Below, piece by piece: positions 8,907 through 18,113 of a stretch of DNA of 64,000 nucleotides. How positions within the stretch are numbered: the first letter of the stretch is position 1; the number at the start of each line of letters is the position of its first letter. Source of the DNA: Sphingomonas glacialis (GTDB lineage Bacteria > Pseudomonadota > Alphaproteobacteria > Sphingomonadales > Sphingomonadaceae). Both the position numbers and the translations under genes were made by a program. Below the pieces are notes generated by a model that ran no database searches, was not told the DNA's origin, and worked only from the letters and a program-made list of their open reading frames with translations. The stretch covers positions 186,001-250,000 of the forward strand of contig NZ_BNAQ01000004.1 in NCBI RefSeq assembly GCF_014653575.1, read 5' to 3'.

Positions 8907-9350
8907 ATGCTGCGCCCCTTTGCCATCGCCTTGACGCTGGCCGTCCTACCCATGTCGAGTTTCGCGCAGACCGCGGACCAGAACGACGCCGCCGCCAAGC
9001 AGGCCGAGTCTGGGAAGCCCCCGCTGCGCATACGCTCGATCACGCTGACGGGGAACCAGGCGTGCCCCAAGTCGACCAATCCCGATGCCGAGATCGTGGT
9101 ATGCGCGCGCCAGGGCGAGCCGTATCGTATCCCGAAAGAACTGCGCAACGACAAGCCGATCCCGGCGCAGAACCAGAGCTGGGCCAATCGCGTCGCAGTC
9201 GCCGATGAGGTCGGCCGTCGTGCAGCTGGGCTGCCGGACACATGCTCGCCGACGGGGTCGGGCGGCCAGACCGGCTGCGCGATGATGCGCGCGCAGCAAT
9301 ATGCCGCCGAAAAGGCCGAAGCCAAGCGTCAGGCGGCAGCGATCCCGTGA
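8907..9350 (+). CDS. Secreted hypothetical protein
   Basis: A 147-residue protein of unknown function. It has a signal peptide (residues 1-21, ending SFAQ) and four cysteines. A C-terminal Ala/Lys/Glu-rich helix completes it. This type of small periplasmic protein, with a CPKSTNPDAEIVVCARQ-like segment, recurs in sphingomonads. The GAGGAG ribosome site eight or so bases before the ATG supports the start. It lies on the opposite strand between trpG and trpE. It diverges from trpG and ends 14 bases from the trpE stop, so it splits the tryptophan genes into two transcription units. Confidence 0.75.
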   Translation: MLRPFAIALTLAVLPMSSFAQTADQNDAAAKQAESGKPPLRIRSITLTGNQACPKSTNPDAEIVVCARQGEPYRIPKELRNDKPIPAQNQSWANRVAVADEVGRRAAGLPDTCSPTGSGGQTGCAMMRAQQYAAEKAEAKRQAAAIP

Positions 9351-9364
9351 TCGCCGCCGGATGA

Positions 9365-10888
9365 TTACTGCCCGAAACTGACCTCCGCCGCGCGCGCGAT
9401 CGCCTCGCGCGCGGCGGCGAGCAGCGCGCCGGCCTTGGCCTCGCACTCGCGTTGCTCATATTCGGCGACGCTGTCCGCAACGATCCCGGCGCCGGCCTGG
9501 ACGTGCATCGTGCCGTCCTTGACCACTGCGGTGCGCAGCACGATGCATGAATCCATCGATCCGTCCGGCGAGAAATAGCCGACGCCGCCGGCATACGCCC
9601 CGCGCACCGCATCCTCGAGCTCGGCGATGATCTCGCACGCGCGCACCTTCGGCGCGCCGCTGACGGTGCCTGCGGGGAAGCCGGCGAGCAGCGCATCGAT
9701 CGCGTCATGCTCTGGCGACAGTCGGCCGACGACGTTCGACACGATGTGCATCACATGGCTGTAGAATTCGGTGGTGTAGCTCGCAGTGACCGTGACGCTG
9801 CCCGACTCGGCGACGCGGCCGACATCGTTGCGACCGAGATCGAGCAGCATCAGATGCTCGGCACGCTCCTTGGGGTCGGCGAGCAGGCCGACGCGGTTGG
9901 CTTCGTCCTCGGCGGCGGTCTTGCCGCGGGGGCGCGTGCCCGCGATCGGGCGGATCGTCACTTCGCCGTCGCGCACGCGGACGAGGATCTCGGGGCTCGA
10001 GCCGGTCAGCGCGAAGCCTGGCAGGTCGAGGTGATAGAGGAACGGCGACGGGTTGATCCGCCGCAGCGCGCGATAGAGCTCGAACGGCGGCAGCGTGAAC
10101 GGCGCGGTGAAGCGCTGGGCGAGCACCACCTGGAAGATGTCGCCCGCGACGATATAGTCCTTCGCCGCTGCGACCATCTCGGCGTAACGTCCCGGCGCGA
10201 GCGTCGGCGTCAGCGCGATCTCCTGCGCGGCGGGGGCGCGCACAGGGGCGGGGAGCTGGGCCGTGGCGAGCCGCGCAGCGGTCGCCTCGATCCGCTCGCT
10301 GCCCTCGGCGACGATCGCCTCGGGCGTGCGCTTGGCATCGGGCCAGACCGGGGCGACGAGGAACAGCGCATCGGCGAGCCGATCGAAGATCAGGATCACC
10401 GTCGGACGCACGAACATCATGTCGGGCAGGCCGAGCGCGTCGTTGGCGGGGCGTGGGAGCCGCTCGACCAGCCCGATCGTCTCATAGCCGAAATAGCCGA
10501 CGAGGCAGGCGAGCGCGCGCGGCAACTCGGCCGGCACGTTCATCCGGCACAACGCGACGAGCGCGCGCAAAGCGTCGAGCGTCGGCGCGTCGCACGGCGC
10601 GAAGGCGTCGCGGTCGGTCAGCCAATGCGGGTTGATCGCGGCCTCGGCACCGTGCGCGCGGAACACCAGGTCGGGGGCGAGCCCGATCAGGCTGTGCCGC
10701 CCGCGCGTCTCGCCACCCTCGACCGATTCGAGCAGGAAGTCGCCGCGGCCGGGCTCGATCAGCTTGAGGGCGGCGGCGACCGGCGTCTCGGTGTCGGCGA
10801 CCTGGCGCTGCCACAGCAGCGCGGGCTTGCCCGCCGCCAGCGCGGCGCGGGCTGCGACCCGGTCGGCGCGATCAGGGCTGCTGGTCAT
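9365..10888 (-). CDS. trpE: Anthranilate synthase component I
   Basis: Converts chorismate and ammonia (from TrpG) to anthranilate. This is the committed and feedback-regulated step of tryptophan synthesis. The 507 residues contain the N-terminal LLES element of the tryptophan-binding site. They also contain the catalytic-domain motifs GSSPEILVR, IAGTRPRG, LDLGRNDVGRV and FPAGTVSGAPKVRA. The length is normal. Its start overlaps the 3' end of the upstream foldase gene by 17 bases, so the two are very likely cotranscribed. No trp leader peptide or attenuator was found upstream. Confidence 0.97.
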   Translation of the reverse strand: MTSSPDRADRVAARAALAAGKPALLWQRQVADTETPVAAALKLIEPGRGDFLLESVEGGETRGRHSLIGLAPDLVFRAHGAEAAINPHWLTDRDAFAPCDAPTLDALRALVALCRMNVPAELPRALACLVGYFGYETIGLVERLPRPANDALGLPDMMFVRPTVILIFDRLADALFLVAPVWPDAKRTPEAIVAEGSERIEATAARLATAQLPAPVRAPAAQEIALTPTLAPGRYAEMVAAAKDYIVAGDIFQVVLAQRFTAPFTLPPFELYRALRRINPSPFLYHLDLPGFALTGSSPEILVRVRDGEVTIRPIAGTRPRGKTAAEDEANRVGLLADPKERAEHLMLLDLGRNDVGRVAESGSVTVTASYTTEFYSHVMHIVSNVVGRLSPEHDAIDALLAGFPAGTVSGAPKVRACEIIAELEDAVRGAYAGGVGYFSPDGSMDSCIVLRTAVVKDGTMHVQAGAGIVADSVAEYEQRECEAKAGALLAAAREAIARAAEVSFGQ

Positions 10889-12830
10889 CTGCGCTCACGC
10901 CGCCCATCAATTGCGCCTTGAGCTTGGCGATCGCCAAGGCATTGCGCTTGGTGCCGACGGCGTTCTGCACCGCCTTGCCGAACTGCGCGACATATTCGCG
11001 ACCGATCACGCTGCCGATATCGCTCTGCGTTCCCGCGATGACCTTGGGATTGGCGCTCGCGTCGCCCGGCGTGATCGTGTCGAGATGGACGATCAGATAG
11101 CCCGCATTGTTGGGCGCCTCGAGCAATTTGGTCGTCTTCGCCGGCATCGCGAAGAGCATCTGCAGCGGCGCCGAGACCGCGCGCGGATCGGCGAGCAACT
11201 GCGCACGCGGACCTGCGATCGGGCGGAGCGGCGGCAGCTTGAGCTTGGTCGCGGCGAAGGCTTGTGCCAGCGGCATGCCCTTATTGGCTGCGGCGACGAC
11301 ACCCGCGGCGATCTGGCGGACCGCCTTCTGCGCGCGCGCCAGCTCGAAGTCGCGGATCACGAGATCGCGGATCTGCGCGAGCGGGCGCGGTGCGGCCGGG
11401 ACGATCTTGTCGAGCGTGACCAGCGCGAAGCTGCCGTCCTGGCCGAGCGGCACCGTCTGCGGCGAATCGCCGGAATGCGAGGCGAACGCTGCGGTGAGGA
11501 TCGGCGCGATCGCAGGATCGGGCTTGGCGGTCGGGTTGGCGATATCCTGGCCGCTCGCGAGCAGCGCCGGCGTCGTCTGCACGGCCAGCTTCTGCTGCGC
11601 GACGATCCCGTCGAAGCTCGTCTTCGACAGCGTATCCTCGAACGCGTTGCGCTTGTCGGTGAGCAGCTTGGCGGTCTTCTGGGTTGCGAGCGTCTTGGTC
11701 AGCTCTGGCGTCGCGGCGGCGAGCGTCGTCGCGGCACGAACGCGCTGGCTCTCGACCTTGAGCACGATGAAGCCGAGCGGCGCGCGCAGCGGCCCTGCGA
11801 CGTCGCCCGCCTTGCTACCGAACGCCGCGTTCGCGATCGCCGGCGAGGTCTGCGCGGCATAATCCGCCTTGGTCGTATCGGTGAGCGTCACCGGCTCGAG
11901 CCCGGCGGCCTTTGCCGCCTGTGCAATCGGGGTACCGGCGCGGACCTTGGCGGCGAGCGCGTTGGCGGCGGTCTGGTCGGCGACGACGACCTGGACGATC
12001 GTGCGCAGATCGGCGGCGGCATATTTGCCCGACTGTGCCTGGTAGGCAGCGGCGATCTCGGCTGCGGTCGGCGTCGCAGCGGCAGCAACGGCGGCGGCGT
12101 TGACGAGCGCATAGCGCACGACGCGGCGCTCGGGCACGCGGTAGCGCGAGGCGTTGCGCGTGTAATAGGTGTTCAGCTCGGCATCGGTCGGCACGGCGCC
12201 GGCGGGCACCGCCTGCGACGGGATGAAGCCGATCGTGCCGGCGCGCTTCTCGAGCAGTAAGCTCGCATAGGGAAGCGCGAGCTGGAGCGGGACTTGGTTG
12301 GCCTTGAGCGGCGACTGCCACAATTGCTTGACGAGGATCTGGTCGGTGGTCTGCAGCCGGACGTCGGCGTCGGTCATGCCGATCTGGCGCAGCACGCCTT
12401 CATACTTCTCCTGGCTGAACTTGCCGTCGAGCCCCGAAAGCCCAGGCTGCGCGGCGATCACCGCATCGACTGCGGGCTTGCCGACGACCATGCCCTGCGC
12501 CTGCGCGTACTGGCGATAGGCGGTCGAATCGATCAGCCGCTCGAGCGTCGCGTCGAACCCGCCGCCCGCGACGAACTGCGCCATGTCGAGCGTCGGGTTC
12601 TGCTGGCGATAGCCGTCCATGTCGCGCTGAACGGCAGTCTGCAGCTCGCTGACCGAGATCGTCTTCTTGCCGACGGTGGCGACGATATCGCCCTTTGCGA
12701 CGGGATTGGCGCTGCCCGACAGGCCGGCGCGGTCCCCCAGCACGAATGCCAGGCCGAGCAACGCGACGAAGCCGAGCGCGATCGCGCCTCCGAACCGGTG
12801 GGCAATCATTCGGCGGAAAAAGCTGAGCAT
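10872..12830 (-). CDS. ppiD: PpiD/SurA-type periplasmic peptidylprolyl isomerase
   Basis: Membrane-anchored foldase of the envelope. The 652 residues start with a short cytoplasmic segment and one transmembrane helix (about residues 14-33). A SurA_N-like chaperone domain follows (residues 48-200), then a parvulin-type region (about 255-370, with LRAPLGFIVLKVESQ) and a long C-terminal helical part. This layout fits PpiD, which assists proteins leaving the Sec translocon. Parvulin activity is not certain, since many PpiD proteins lack it. The gene diverges from tpiA over about 145 bases, which should contain its promoter, and overlaps trpE. Confidence 0.88.
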   Translation of the reverse strand: MLSFFRRMIAHRFGGAIALGFVALLGLAFVLGDRAGLSGSANPVAKGDIVATVGKKTISVSELQTAVQRDMDGYRQQNPTLDMAQFVAGGGFDATLERLIDSTAYRQYAQAQGMVVGKPAVDAVIAAQPGLSGLDGKFSQEKYEGVLRQIGMTDADVRLQTTDQILVKQLWQSPLKANQVPLQLALPYASLLLEKRAGTIGFIPSQAVPAGAVPTDAELNTYYTRNASRYRVPERRVVRYALVNAAAVAAAATPTAAEIAAAYQAQSGKYAAADLRTIVQVVVADQTAANALAAKVRAGTPIAQAAKAAGLEPVTLTDTTKADYAAQTSPAIANAAFGSKAGDVAGPLRAPLGFIVLKVESQRVRAATTLAAATPELTKTLATQKTAKLLTDKRNAFEDTLSKTSFDGIVAQQKLAVQTTPALLASGQDIANPTAKPDPAIAPILTAAFASHSGDSPQTVPLGQDGSFALVTLDKIVPAAPRPLAQIRDLVIRDFELARAQKAVRQIAAGVVAAANKGMPLAQAFAATKLKLPPLRPIAGPRAQLLADPRAVSAPLQMLFAMPAKTTKLLEAPNNAGYLIVHLDTITPGDASANPKVIAGTQSDIGSVIGREYVAQFGKAVQNAVGTKRNALAIAKLKAQLMGGVSADDQQP

Positions 12831-12975
12831 GGTCGGAAACGGCCAATCTGTCTGGAGCGTGGTGCCGCTGCTTTAGGGGGCAGGCGAGGTCGCATCAACC
12901 CAGGCGGTTGGACTTGTGCCGCGCGCACGCTTCGGTATCGCTGTCGCGCAACGATCAAAACGGGAGAGACGCAGG

Positions 12976-13713
12976 ATGGCGCGACGCAAGCTGGTGGCAG
13001 GCAATTGGAAGATGAACGGCAACCGTGCCGCCTTGGCCGAACTGGTCCTGATCGCCGAGGCGGCGCGCGCGGCGCCCGGGGTCGACGTGTCGATCGCGCT
13101 GCCCGCGACGCTGATCGCGCCCGCGGTGGCGCTGGTGCCTGGCTTCGCGTTCGGTGGCGAGGATGTCCATGCCGCCGAAAGCGGCGCGCATACCGGCTGC
13201 CTGTCGGCGTCGATGCTCGCCGAGGCGGGGGCCAGCTTTACGATCGTCGGGCATAGCGAACGCCGCGCCGACCAGGGCGAGACGAGCCAGGACGCCTGGG
13301 CCAAGGCGAGCGCGGCGCACCGTCACGGGCTCGGCGTGATCCTGTGCGTTGGCGAGACCGATGCCGAGCGCGATGCCGGCCGTGCCGCGCGCGTCGTCCA
13401 GGCGCAGATCGAGAAGTCGGTCCCCGATCTCGCGACGGGCGACTGGCTGACGATCGCGTACGAACCGCGCTGGGCGATCGGCACGGGGCGCACCCCGACG
13501 CTCGACGAGATCGGCGAAGTCCACGCGATCGCTCGCGCCAAGCTGCGTACGCTGGTCGGCGATGCCGCCGACGGGATCCGCATCCTCTATGGCGGATCGG
13601 TGACGGGCGCGAATGCGGCGGCGATCCTCGAGACCGAGGATGTCGACGGCGCGCTGGTCGGCGGCGCGAGCCTCACGGCGGCGAAGTTCGTGCCGATTAT
13701 CGAAGCGGCGTAG
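12976..13713 (+). CDS. tpiA: Triosephosphate isomerase
   Basis: Interconverts dihydroxyacetone phosphate and glyceraldehyde 3-phosphate in glycolysis. The 245-residue TIM barrel has all catalytic residues: Lys12 in NWKMN, His93 in GHSERR and Glu163 in AYEPRWAIGTG, with the phosphate-binding LYGGSV near the end. The ATG at 12976 has GGGAGA and CAGG upstream and gives the usual N-terminus. The open frame extends 20 codons further but without family similarity. It diverges from ppiD and is followed after 13 bases by an uncharacterised gene. Confidence 0.98.
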   Translation: MARRKLVAGNWKMNGNRAALAELVLIAEAARAAPGVDVSIALPATLIAPAVALVPGFAFGGEDVHAAESGAHTGCLSASMLAEAGASFTIVGHSERRADQGETSQDAWAKASAAHRHGLGVILCVGETDAERDAGRAARVVQAQIEKSVPDLATGDWLTIAYEPRWAIGTGRTPTLDEIGEVHAIARAKLRTLVGDAADGIRILYGGSVTGANAAAILETEDVDGALVGGASLTAAKFVPIIEAA

Positions 13714-13726
13714 CGGGACCCTGGGC

Positions 13727-14326
13727 ATGGCGCGGAAGCTCAAGGTCTTCGTCGTGCCGGCCGGGTTCCATGACGCCTATGTCGCAGCGCCGAGCCGCAA
13801 GGCCGCGCTTGCGGCGTGGGGAAGCGAGCACGACCTGTTCGCGCGCGGGATCGCGCAGGAAGTGAGCGATCCCGCATTGATGGCCGAGCCGCTGGCGCAT
13901 CCGGGCGAGGTGATCAAGCGTTCGCGCGGGACGAGCGCCGAGCAGATCGCGGCGTTGCCGGCGCTACCGGCGCGGGCGGCGAAGGCGGCGGAGGATGTGC
14001 CGGCCGAGCGCGCCAAGGTTCGTCGGGGCGGGGCCAAGCGCGCGGCGTCGGCTCCGCGCAAAGCTGACCCCAAACCCGAACCACCGCCCAAGCCCTCGAG
14101 CGAAGCGCTTGCCGCCGCCGAGCAGGCGCTGGCCGATCTCGAAGGCAGCTACCGCGCCGCCGACGCCAAGCTCGTCGCCCGCCAACGCGCGCTCGACCGC
14201 GAGCGGCGCGATCTCGACTCACAGCACGACCGCGAGAGCAAGGCGCTGAGCACAGCGCTCGCGGCCGAGCGCGACCGTTACGACACGGCGATGGCGCGCT
14301 GGCGGAAGGGGCGGGGCGCTGGCTGA
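13727..14326 (+). CDS. Hypothetical protein with C-terminal coiled coil
   Basis: A 199-residue protein with no recognised enzyme domain. The N-terminal part (MARKLKVFVVPAGFHDAYV) is well ordered. The middle is rich in Ala, Lys, Arg and Pro and probably disordered. Residues from about 125 to 195 form a heptad-rich coiled coil with many Glu, Arg and Ala. There is no signal peptide, so it is probably cytoplasmic. Similar sphingomonad proteins are sometimes labelled TolA-like because of composition, which is weak evidence. It follows tpiA by 13 bases and is probably cotranscribed. Confidence 0.65.
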   Translation: MARKLKVFVVPAGFHDAYVAAPSRKAALAAWGSEHDLFARGIAQEVSDPALMAEPLAHPGEVIKRSRGTSAEQIAALPALPARAAKAAEDVPAERAKVRRGGAKRAASAPRKADPKPEPPPKPSSEALAAAEQALADLEGSYRAADAKLVARQRALDRERRDLDSQHDRESKALSTALAAERDRYDTAMARWRKGRGAG

Positions 14327-14515
14327 TCGTTTAAGGCGCGGCGCCGGGCGGTTGACTCGATTGACCCCAAGACGCGGTGTTTACAATCGCGATCGTTTCC
14401 GTTTTCGTGCTAATGCAGTCCTGCCGGTCCGACGATGTCAAAGAGCGAAACAGTCTATATCATAACCGCCGACATGTAGGACAGCGTCATGGGTAATGGT
14501 GACCCGATACCGACG

Positions 14516-15004
14516 TCAGGAGCGCGGTTTTCCGCGCGGCGGGCCGATGATATACGGCGCACACGCGAAGGCGGGGTTGCAGTCCGTGGGCAGCCGTCCG
14601 CGCTTGTCGGGAAACACCAGGACCAAGGCAACGTAAGGGGGCTTCTTCGACTCCCGCACCTTTAGCCGATCCTCTGCGGTCAGGCGGTAGAGGGAGGTCG
14701 CGCCAAGGGCGGACGACCGGACCTCCTGACGATGGGGTTCGACCGCTTCGATCGTGCAGCCCGTGAGCGTCCCCCGCGCAGCGACCTTGCAATACACCAT
14801 GGCGCGCGCGCCGCCGGTGATATGCGCTGCTGGCATCGCTGCGATCTGTTTCGCCGTCGGCTGCACCGCCCAATGCGCCTGCTCGGTTTCCGGTCCAGAT
14901 CGCGGTCGCGACGAGCGATAGACGGAGAGCGTCGTATATGGGTGCGCGATCAACCCCATCGTCGCGACCGAGAATTGGAGCAGGAGCGATGCCGCCATCA
15001 GCAT
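14516..15004 (-). CDS. Membrane-anchored protein with TonB C-terminal-like domain
   Basis: A 162-residue protein with an N-terminal hydrophobic segment (residues 1-20) that may be a signal anchor. Its middle region (YCKVAARGTLTGCTIEAVEP, about residues 68-90) resembles the strand-turn-strand of TonB/TolA C-terminal domains, in which a short linker joins CxV and xxCxV segments. Several sphingomonad periplasmic proteins share this module. The substrate or partner is unknown. It faces the tpiA pair convergently and lies next to a decayed patch and a lower-GC SDR gene, so it may be accessory. Confidence 0.6.
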   Translation of the reverse strand: MLMAASLLLQFSVATMGLIAHPYTTLSVYRSSRPRSGPETEQAHWAVQPTAKQIAAMPAAHITGGARAMVYCKVAARGTLTGCTIEAVEPHRQEVRSSALGATSLYRLTAEDRLKVRESKKPPYVALVLVFPDKRGRLPTDCNPAFACAPYIIGPPRGKPRS

Positions 15005-15448
15005 GGGCCGTAATCCCGACTGCGAGTCATTTTCCGACGGTCCTTTCGATCGAGAGCTTCGCCCATTTCAACGGGGCGCGCCAGCGATACCAGTGCAATC
15101 ACCGTCCGGCCGATCCCGCCGCCGGCGGGACCCGTTGCATCCGCTTCCTCGCCAGCGCCTGCGCGATCACCGTCACCAGCAGGGACAGGCTGGCTGCCGC
15201 GATCTGTCGGGTTGGCGCTTCGCGAGCGCGACCCCCGGTCCCGACGCGTCGACGCCCGCGTTCTGACGCAAAAGGGGATCGGCGGAAATCGATCAATCAC
15301 AGTCGTTCGATCAAGCCCAACGATGCCAGAAAGCAGTCGGTATGATTGCCCCGATTGCCAAGAATGGCATCGATTTGAAAACAAGAAACGAGACGACCTC
15401 GATTGCCCATTGCCATAGCTGCGATACTCCACAGAACGGAGTTCTAGA
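15005..15448 (-). pseudogene. Gene-poor stretch with a remnant of a small membrane-protein gene
   Basis: No intact gene is visible here. On the minus strand, about 15099-15200 aligns without gaps to the 3' end of the intact four-helix gene at 16293. The predicted ends are LLVTVIAQALARKRMQRVPPAAG here and LVTMVAQAVAMKLIGLVPPPA there. The rest of the gene is missing, so this is a diverged remnant of a paralogue. The remaining bases up to the SDR start at 15449 are less GC-rich and should contain its promoter. Confidence 0.5.
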
Positions 15449-16201
15449 ATGAAACTGATCGACGGTAAGGTCGCCATCATCACCGGCGCGAGTTCGGGAA
15501 TCGGGAAAGCTGCTGCCCTGTTGTTTGCAGCGAACGGTGCAGCGGTGGTTCTGGTTGCCCGTCGACAAGATCCTCTAGATCAGTTGGTTCGGACGATCGA
15601 GGAACGGGGTGGCCGAGCGCTTGCGGTCGTTGGAGATGTAAAAGAGGAGCGGACGCATCAGCAGGCTCTCGCTGCCGCGCAATCGACGTTTGGCGGATTG
15701 CACATCGCCTTTAACAACGCGGGTCTGGTTGGTGCCGTGAAACCGCTCGCCGAGATACAGCCCTCGGAATGGGCGGAGGTGCTGGCAGTCAATCTTACCG
15801 CAGCATTTCTCGGAGCCCGCGCGCAAATTCCGACGATGCTGGAGCAGGGAGCGGGTGCTATTGTGTTTACGGGCAGCTTCGTCGGGAACAGCGCGGGACT
15901 GCCGGGCATGAGTGCCTATGCGACAGCAAAAGCCGGGCTGATGGGATTGGTTCGCGGCATAGCTGCGGATTATGGCGCAGTCGGCATCCGTGCGAACGCT
16001 CTCTTGCCGGGTGGCACCGCGACCGAGATGGCAGGTGACGCTGCCCAGCGCGAATGGGCGGCGGGCCTTCATGCGATGAAGCGGATTGCTGACCCTGACG
16101 AAATAGCCAACGCGGCATTGTTTCTGGCAAGCGATATGGCAAGCTTCGTTACGGGCTCCGCTTTGTGGGCCGATGGCGGTAACGCCGCGGTAAAAACCTG
16201 A
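15449..16201 (+). CDS. Short-chain dehydrogenase/reductase (SDR)
   Basis: Classical SDR oxidoreductase of 250 residues, NAD(P)-dependent, cytoplasmic. It shows the cofactor motif TGASSGIGK (residues 12-20), NNAG (89-92), Ser143, and the catalytic Tyr157/Lys161 pair in YATAK. The C-terminal segment SFVTGSALWADGG is also typical. The substrate cannot be predicted. Third positions are visibly richer in A/T than in neighbouring genes, and the gene lies between a decayed copy and an intact copy of the same membrane gene. Both points suggest horizontal acquisition. A hairpin follows the stop codon. Confidence 0.9.
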   Translation: MKLIDGKVAIITGASSGIGKAAALLFAANGAAVVLVARRQDPLDQLVRTIEERGGRALAVVGDVKEERTHQQALAAAQSTFGGLHIAFNNAGLVGAVKPLAEIQPSEWAEVLAVNLTAAFLGARAQIPTMLEQGAGAIVFTGSFVGNSAGLPGMSAYATAKAGLMGLVRGIAADYGAVGIRANALLPGGTATEMAGDAAQREWAAGLHAMKRIADPDEIANAALFLASDMASFVTGSALWADGGNAAVKT

Positions 16202-16214
16202 AGATCTTGGAGCA

Positions 16215-16248
16215 GTCCGCTTTCGGTTTGAACCGGCTGAAAGCGGAC
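16215..16248 (+). terminator. Hairpin downstream of the SDR gene
   Basis: GTCCGCTTTC at 16215-16224 pairs exactly with GAAAGCGGAC at 16239-16248, with an inner GGTT/AACC pairing, just 14 bases after the SDR stop. There is no clear T-run, so termination is inferred from position. The GAAAGCGGAC element also recurs in sphingomonads as a repeat motif. Confidence 0.45.
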
Positions 16249-16292
16249 CCTCTGCTCCCCACCAATAATTGACGTTCAACCGCTCGCCGACA

Positions 16293-16679
16293 TCAAGCCG
16301 GCGGCGGGACCAGTCCGATCAGCTTCATAGCCACCGCCTGCGCCACCATCGTCACCAGCCAGAACAGGCTGTCCCCGACGATCCGCCGCGGCGCCGCGCC
16401 GTGGTAGCGCTGCGTGACGGCCACCACCGGCAACACGAACCCCGCCCAGATCACCACCGCGCTGCCCACCGCCATGATCCACGGTGCCGCCTTGGGCGGC
16501 GCAAGGATCAGCGCGCCGGCGAGGATTGACGCGAACCAGAACAGGCCGAGTGCCGCCACGACGATCACGCTGACCGCTACGCGGCCGCGCCCGAACGCCA
16601 CGTGATAGGCGGCACCCAGCATCAGCCCGATCAGCGTCGCGACGAGGATCGGCACGAGGTTGATCAGGATGTAGATCAT
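16293..16679 (-). CDS. Four-helix membrane protein of unknown function
   Basis: A 128-residue integral membrane protein with about four hydrophobic segments (residues 4-22, 33-55, 65-87 and 105-122). No catalytic motif is visible. The ATG at 16679 overlaps the stop of the upstream aminopeptidase gene as ATGA, so translation is probably coupled. A diverged remnant of the 3' end of a related gene lies at about 15099-15200, on the other side of the SDR gene. Confidence 0.7.
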   Translation of the reverse strand: MIYILINLVPILVATLIGLMLGAAYHVAFGRGRVAVSVIVVAALGLFWFASILAGALILAPPKAAPWIMAVGSAVVIWAGFVLPVVAVTQRYHGAAPRRIVGDSLFWLVTMVAQAVAMKLIGLVPPPA

Positions 16680-18067
16680 GCCGGGAAGCGCCCTTTCAGC
16701 ATCGCCCAGGCCGCGCGCAGGCCGAGCGCCTCGCCGCCCTTGGGGCGCCCGGGCTTCGAAGTCGGGCGCCACGCGAAGGTGTCGAAATGCGCCCAGGGCG
16801 TGCCCTCGGGCACGAAGCGGCGCAGGAACAGCGCGGCGGTCACCGATCCGGCGAAACCGCCGTCGGGGGCGTTGACGAGGTCCGCGATGTCCGAAGACAG
16901 CATGTCGTCATACCCGTCCCACAGCGGCAGCCGCCACAGTGGATCGCCGACCGCCGTCCCCGCCGCGAGCAAGGCCGCCGCCAGCGTCTCGTCATTGGCA
17001 AAGGTCGCGGGCAGATCGGGCCCGAGCGCGACGCGCGCCGCGCCGGTGAGCGTCGCGAAATCGAGGATCAGCGTTGGGTTTTCCTCGACCGCGCGCGTCA
17101 GCGCGTCGCCGAGCACGAGCCGGCCTTCGGCATCGGTGTTGGTGTTCTCGACCGTCAGCCCCTTGCGCGTGCGGAGCACGTCGCCCGGGCGGAAGGCGTT
17201 GCCCGCAATGCTGTTCTCGACCGCGGGGATCAGCAAGTGCAGCCGCACGGGGAGCCGCGCCGCCATCACCAGTCCGGCAAGCGCGAGCGCGTGCGCCGCG
17301 CCGCCCATGTCCTTCTTCATCAGCCGCATGCCCGACGACGGCTTGATATCGAGCCCGCCCGAATCGAAGCACACGCCTTTGCCGACGATCGCGATGCGGG
17401 GATGCGCGGGGTTGCCCCATTCGAGCTCGATCAGCCGCGGCTCGCGCCCGCGTGCGGCGGCCTGGCCGACCGCGTGGATCATCGGATAGCCCTTTTCGAG
17501 TGCGTCGCCTTTGGTCACGGCCACGGTCGCGCCGTGCGCCTGGGCGAGTTGCTGCGCCTCGGCTTCGAGCTCGGCCGGGCCGAGATCGGCGGCGGCGGTG
17601 TTGACGAGGTCGCGCACCTTGGCGGTGGCGCGGGCAAGCCGAACGGTTTCCTCGATCCGCGCGGGCTCGCCCGTCAGCAGTACGCGGGCGCCGACCGGGG
17701 TCTCCTCGCTGCGATAGCGATCGAACTTATGCTGCGCGAGGCACCAGCCGAGCATCGCCGCGCCGGGCTCGCCATTGGCGAGGCGATACGTTCCCTCGGG
17801 CAATTGCTCGCCGAGCGAGGCGATCCGCCACGGTGAGTCGAGGCTTTCGTTGCAGACGAGCAGCATCGCCCAATCCTCGGGCTTGTCGCCCGGCAGCACC
17901 GCGCGATTGCCGGGCTTGCCGGTCAGCCGGTGCGCGGCGACCACGGTGCGGATCCGCGGCGGCTGCGCGCCGAGCCACGCCTCCCACGCCTCGGGGCGAA
18001 CGACGTGGATGAGGCGCGCGGACTGGCCGCGATCGGGTTGCAGCAAAGCCGCGGGGTCGAAGGTCAT
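16676..18067 (-). CDS. M17 leucyl aminopeptidase family protein
   Basis: Cytosolic metallo-aminopeptidase that removes N-terminal residues from peptides, important in peptide turnover. The 463 residues contain the M17 signature NTDAEGRLVLGDAL with metal ligands Asp and Glu. Upstream are the other metal-site segments VGKGVCFDSGGLDIK and MKKDMGGAAHAL. The N-terminal domain (about residues 1-140) is shorter and more divergent than in PepA, as in the second M17 family common in alphaproteobacteria. It overlaps the small membrane-protein gene downstream. It lies head-to-tail with rimO. Confidence 0.92.
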   Translation of the reverse strand: MTFDPAALLQPDRGQSARLIHVVRPEAWEAWLGAQPPRIRTVVAAHRLTGKPGNRAVLPGDKPEDWAMLLVCNESLDSPWRIASLGEQLPEGTYRLANGEPGAAMLGWCLAQHKFDRYRSEETPVGARVLLTGEPARIEETVRLARATAKVRDLVNTAAADLGPAELEAEAQQLAQAHGATVAVTKGDALEKGYPMIHAVGQAAARGREPRLIELEWGNPAHPRIAIVGKGVCFDSGGLDIKPSSGMRLMKKDMGGAAHALALAGLVMAARLPVRLHLLIPAVENSIAGNAFRPGDVLRTRKGLTVENTNTDAEGRLVLGDALTRAVEENPTLILDFATLTGAARVALGPDLPATFANDETLAAALLAAGTAVGDPLWRLPLWDGYDDMLSSDIADLVNAPDGGFAGSVTAALFLRRFVPEGTPWAHFDTFAWRPTSKPGRPKGGEALGLRAAWAMLKGRFPA

Positions 18068-18113
18068 ACCCCTTTATCGGAAGCGCAGCGCCGGGGCGCA
18101 ACCCGCGGGTGTT

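Noticed and set aside
15311..15424. A hydrophobic stretch on the minus strand upstream of the SDR gene
   Set aside because: No start codon opens this frame before it enters the SDR coding region, so it is not treated as a gene.
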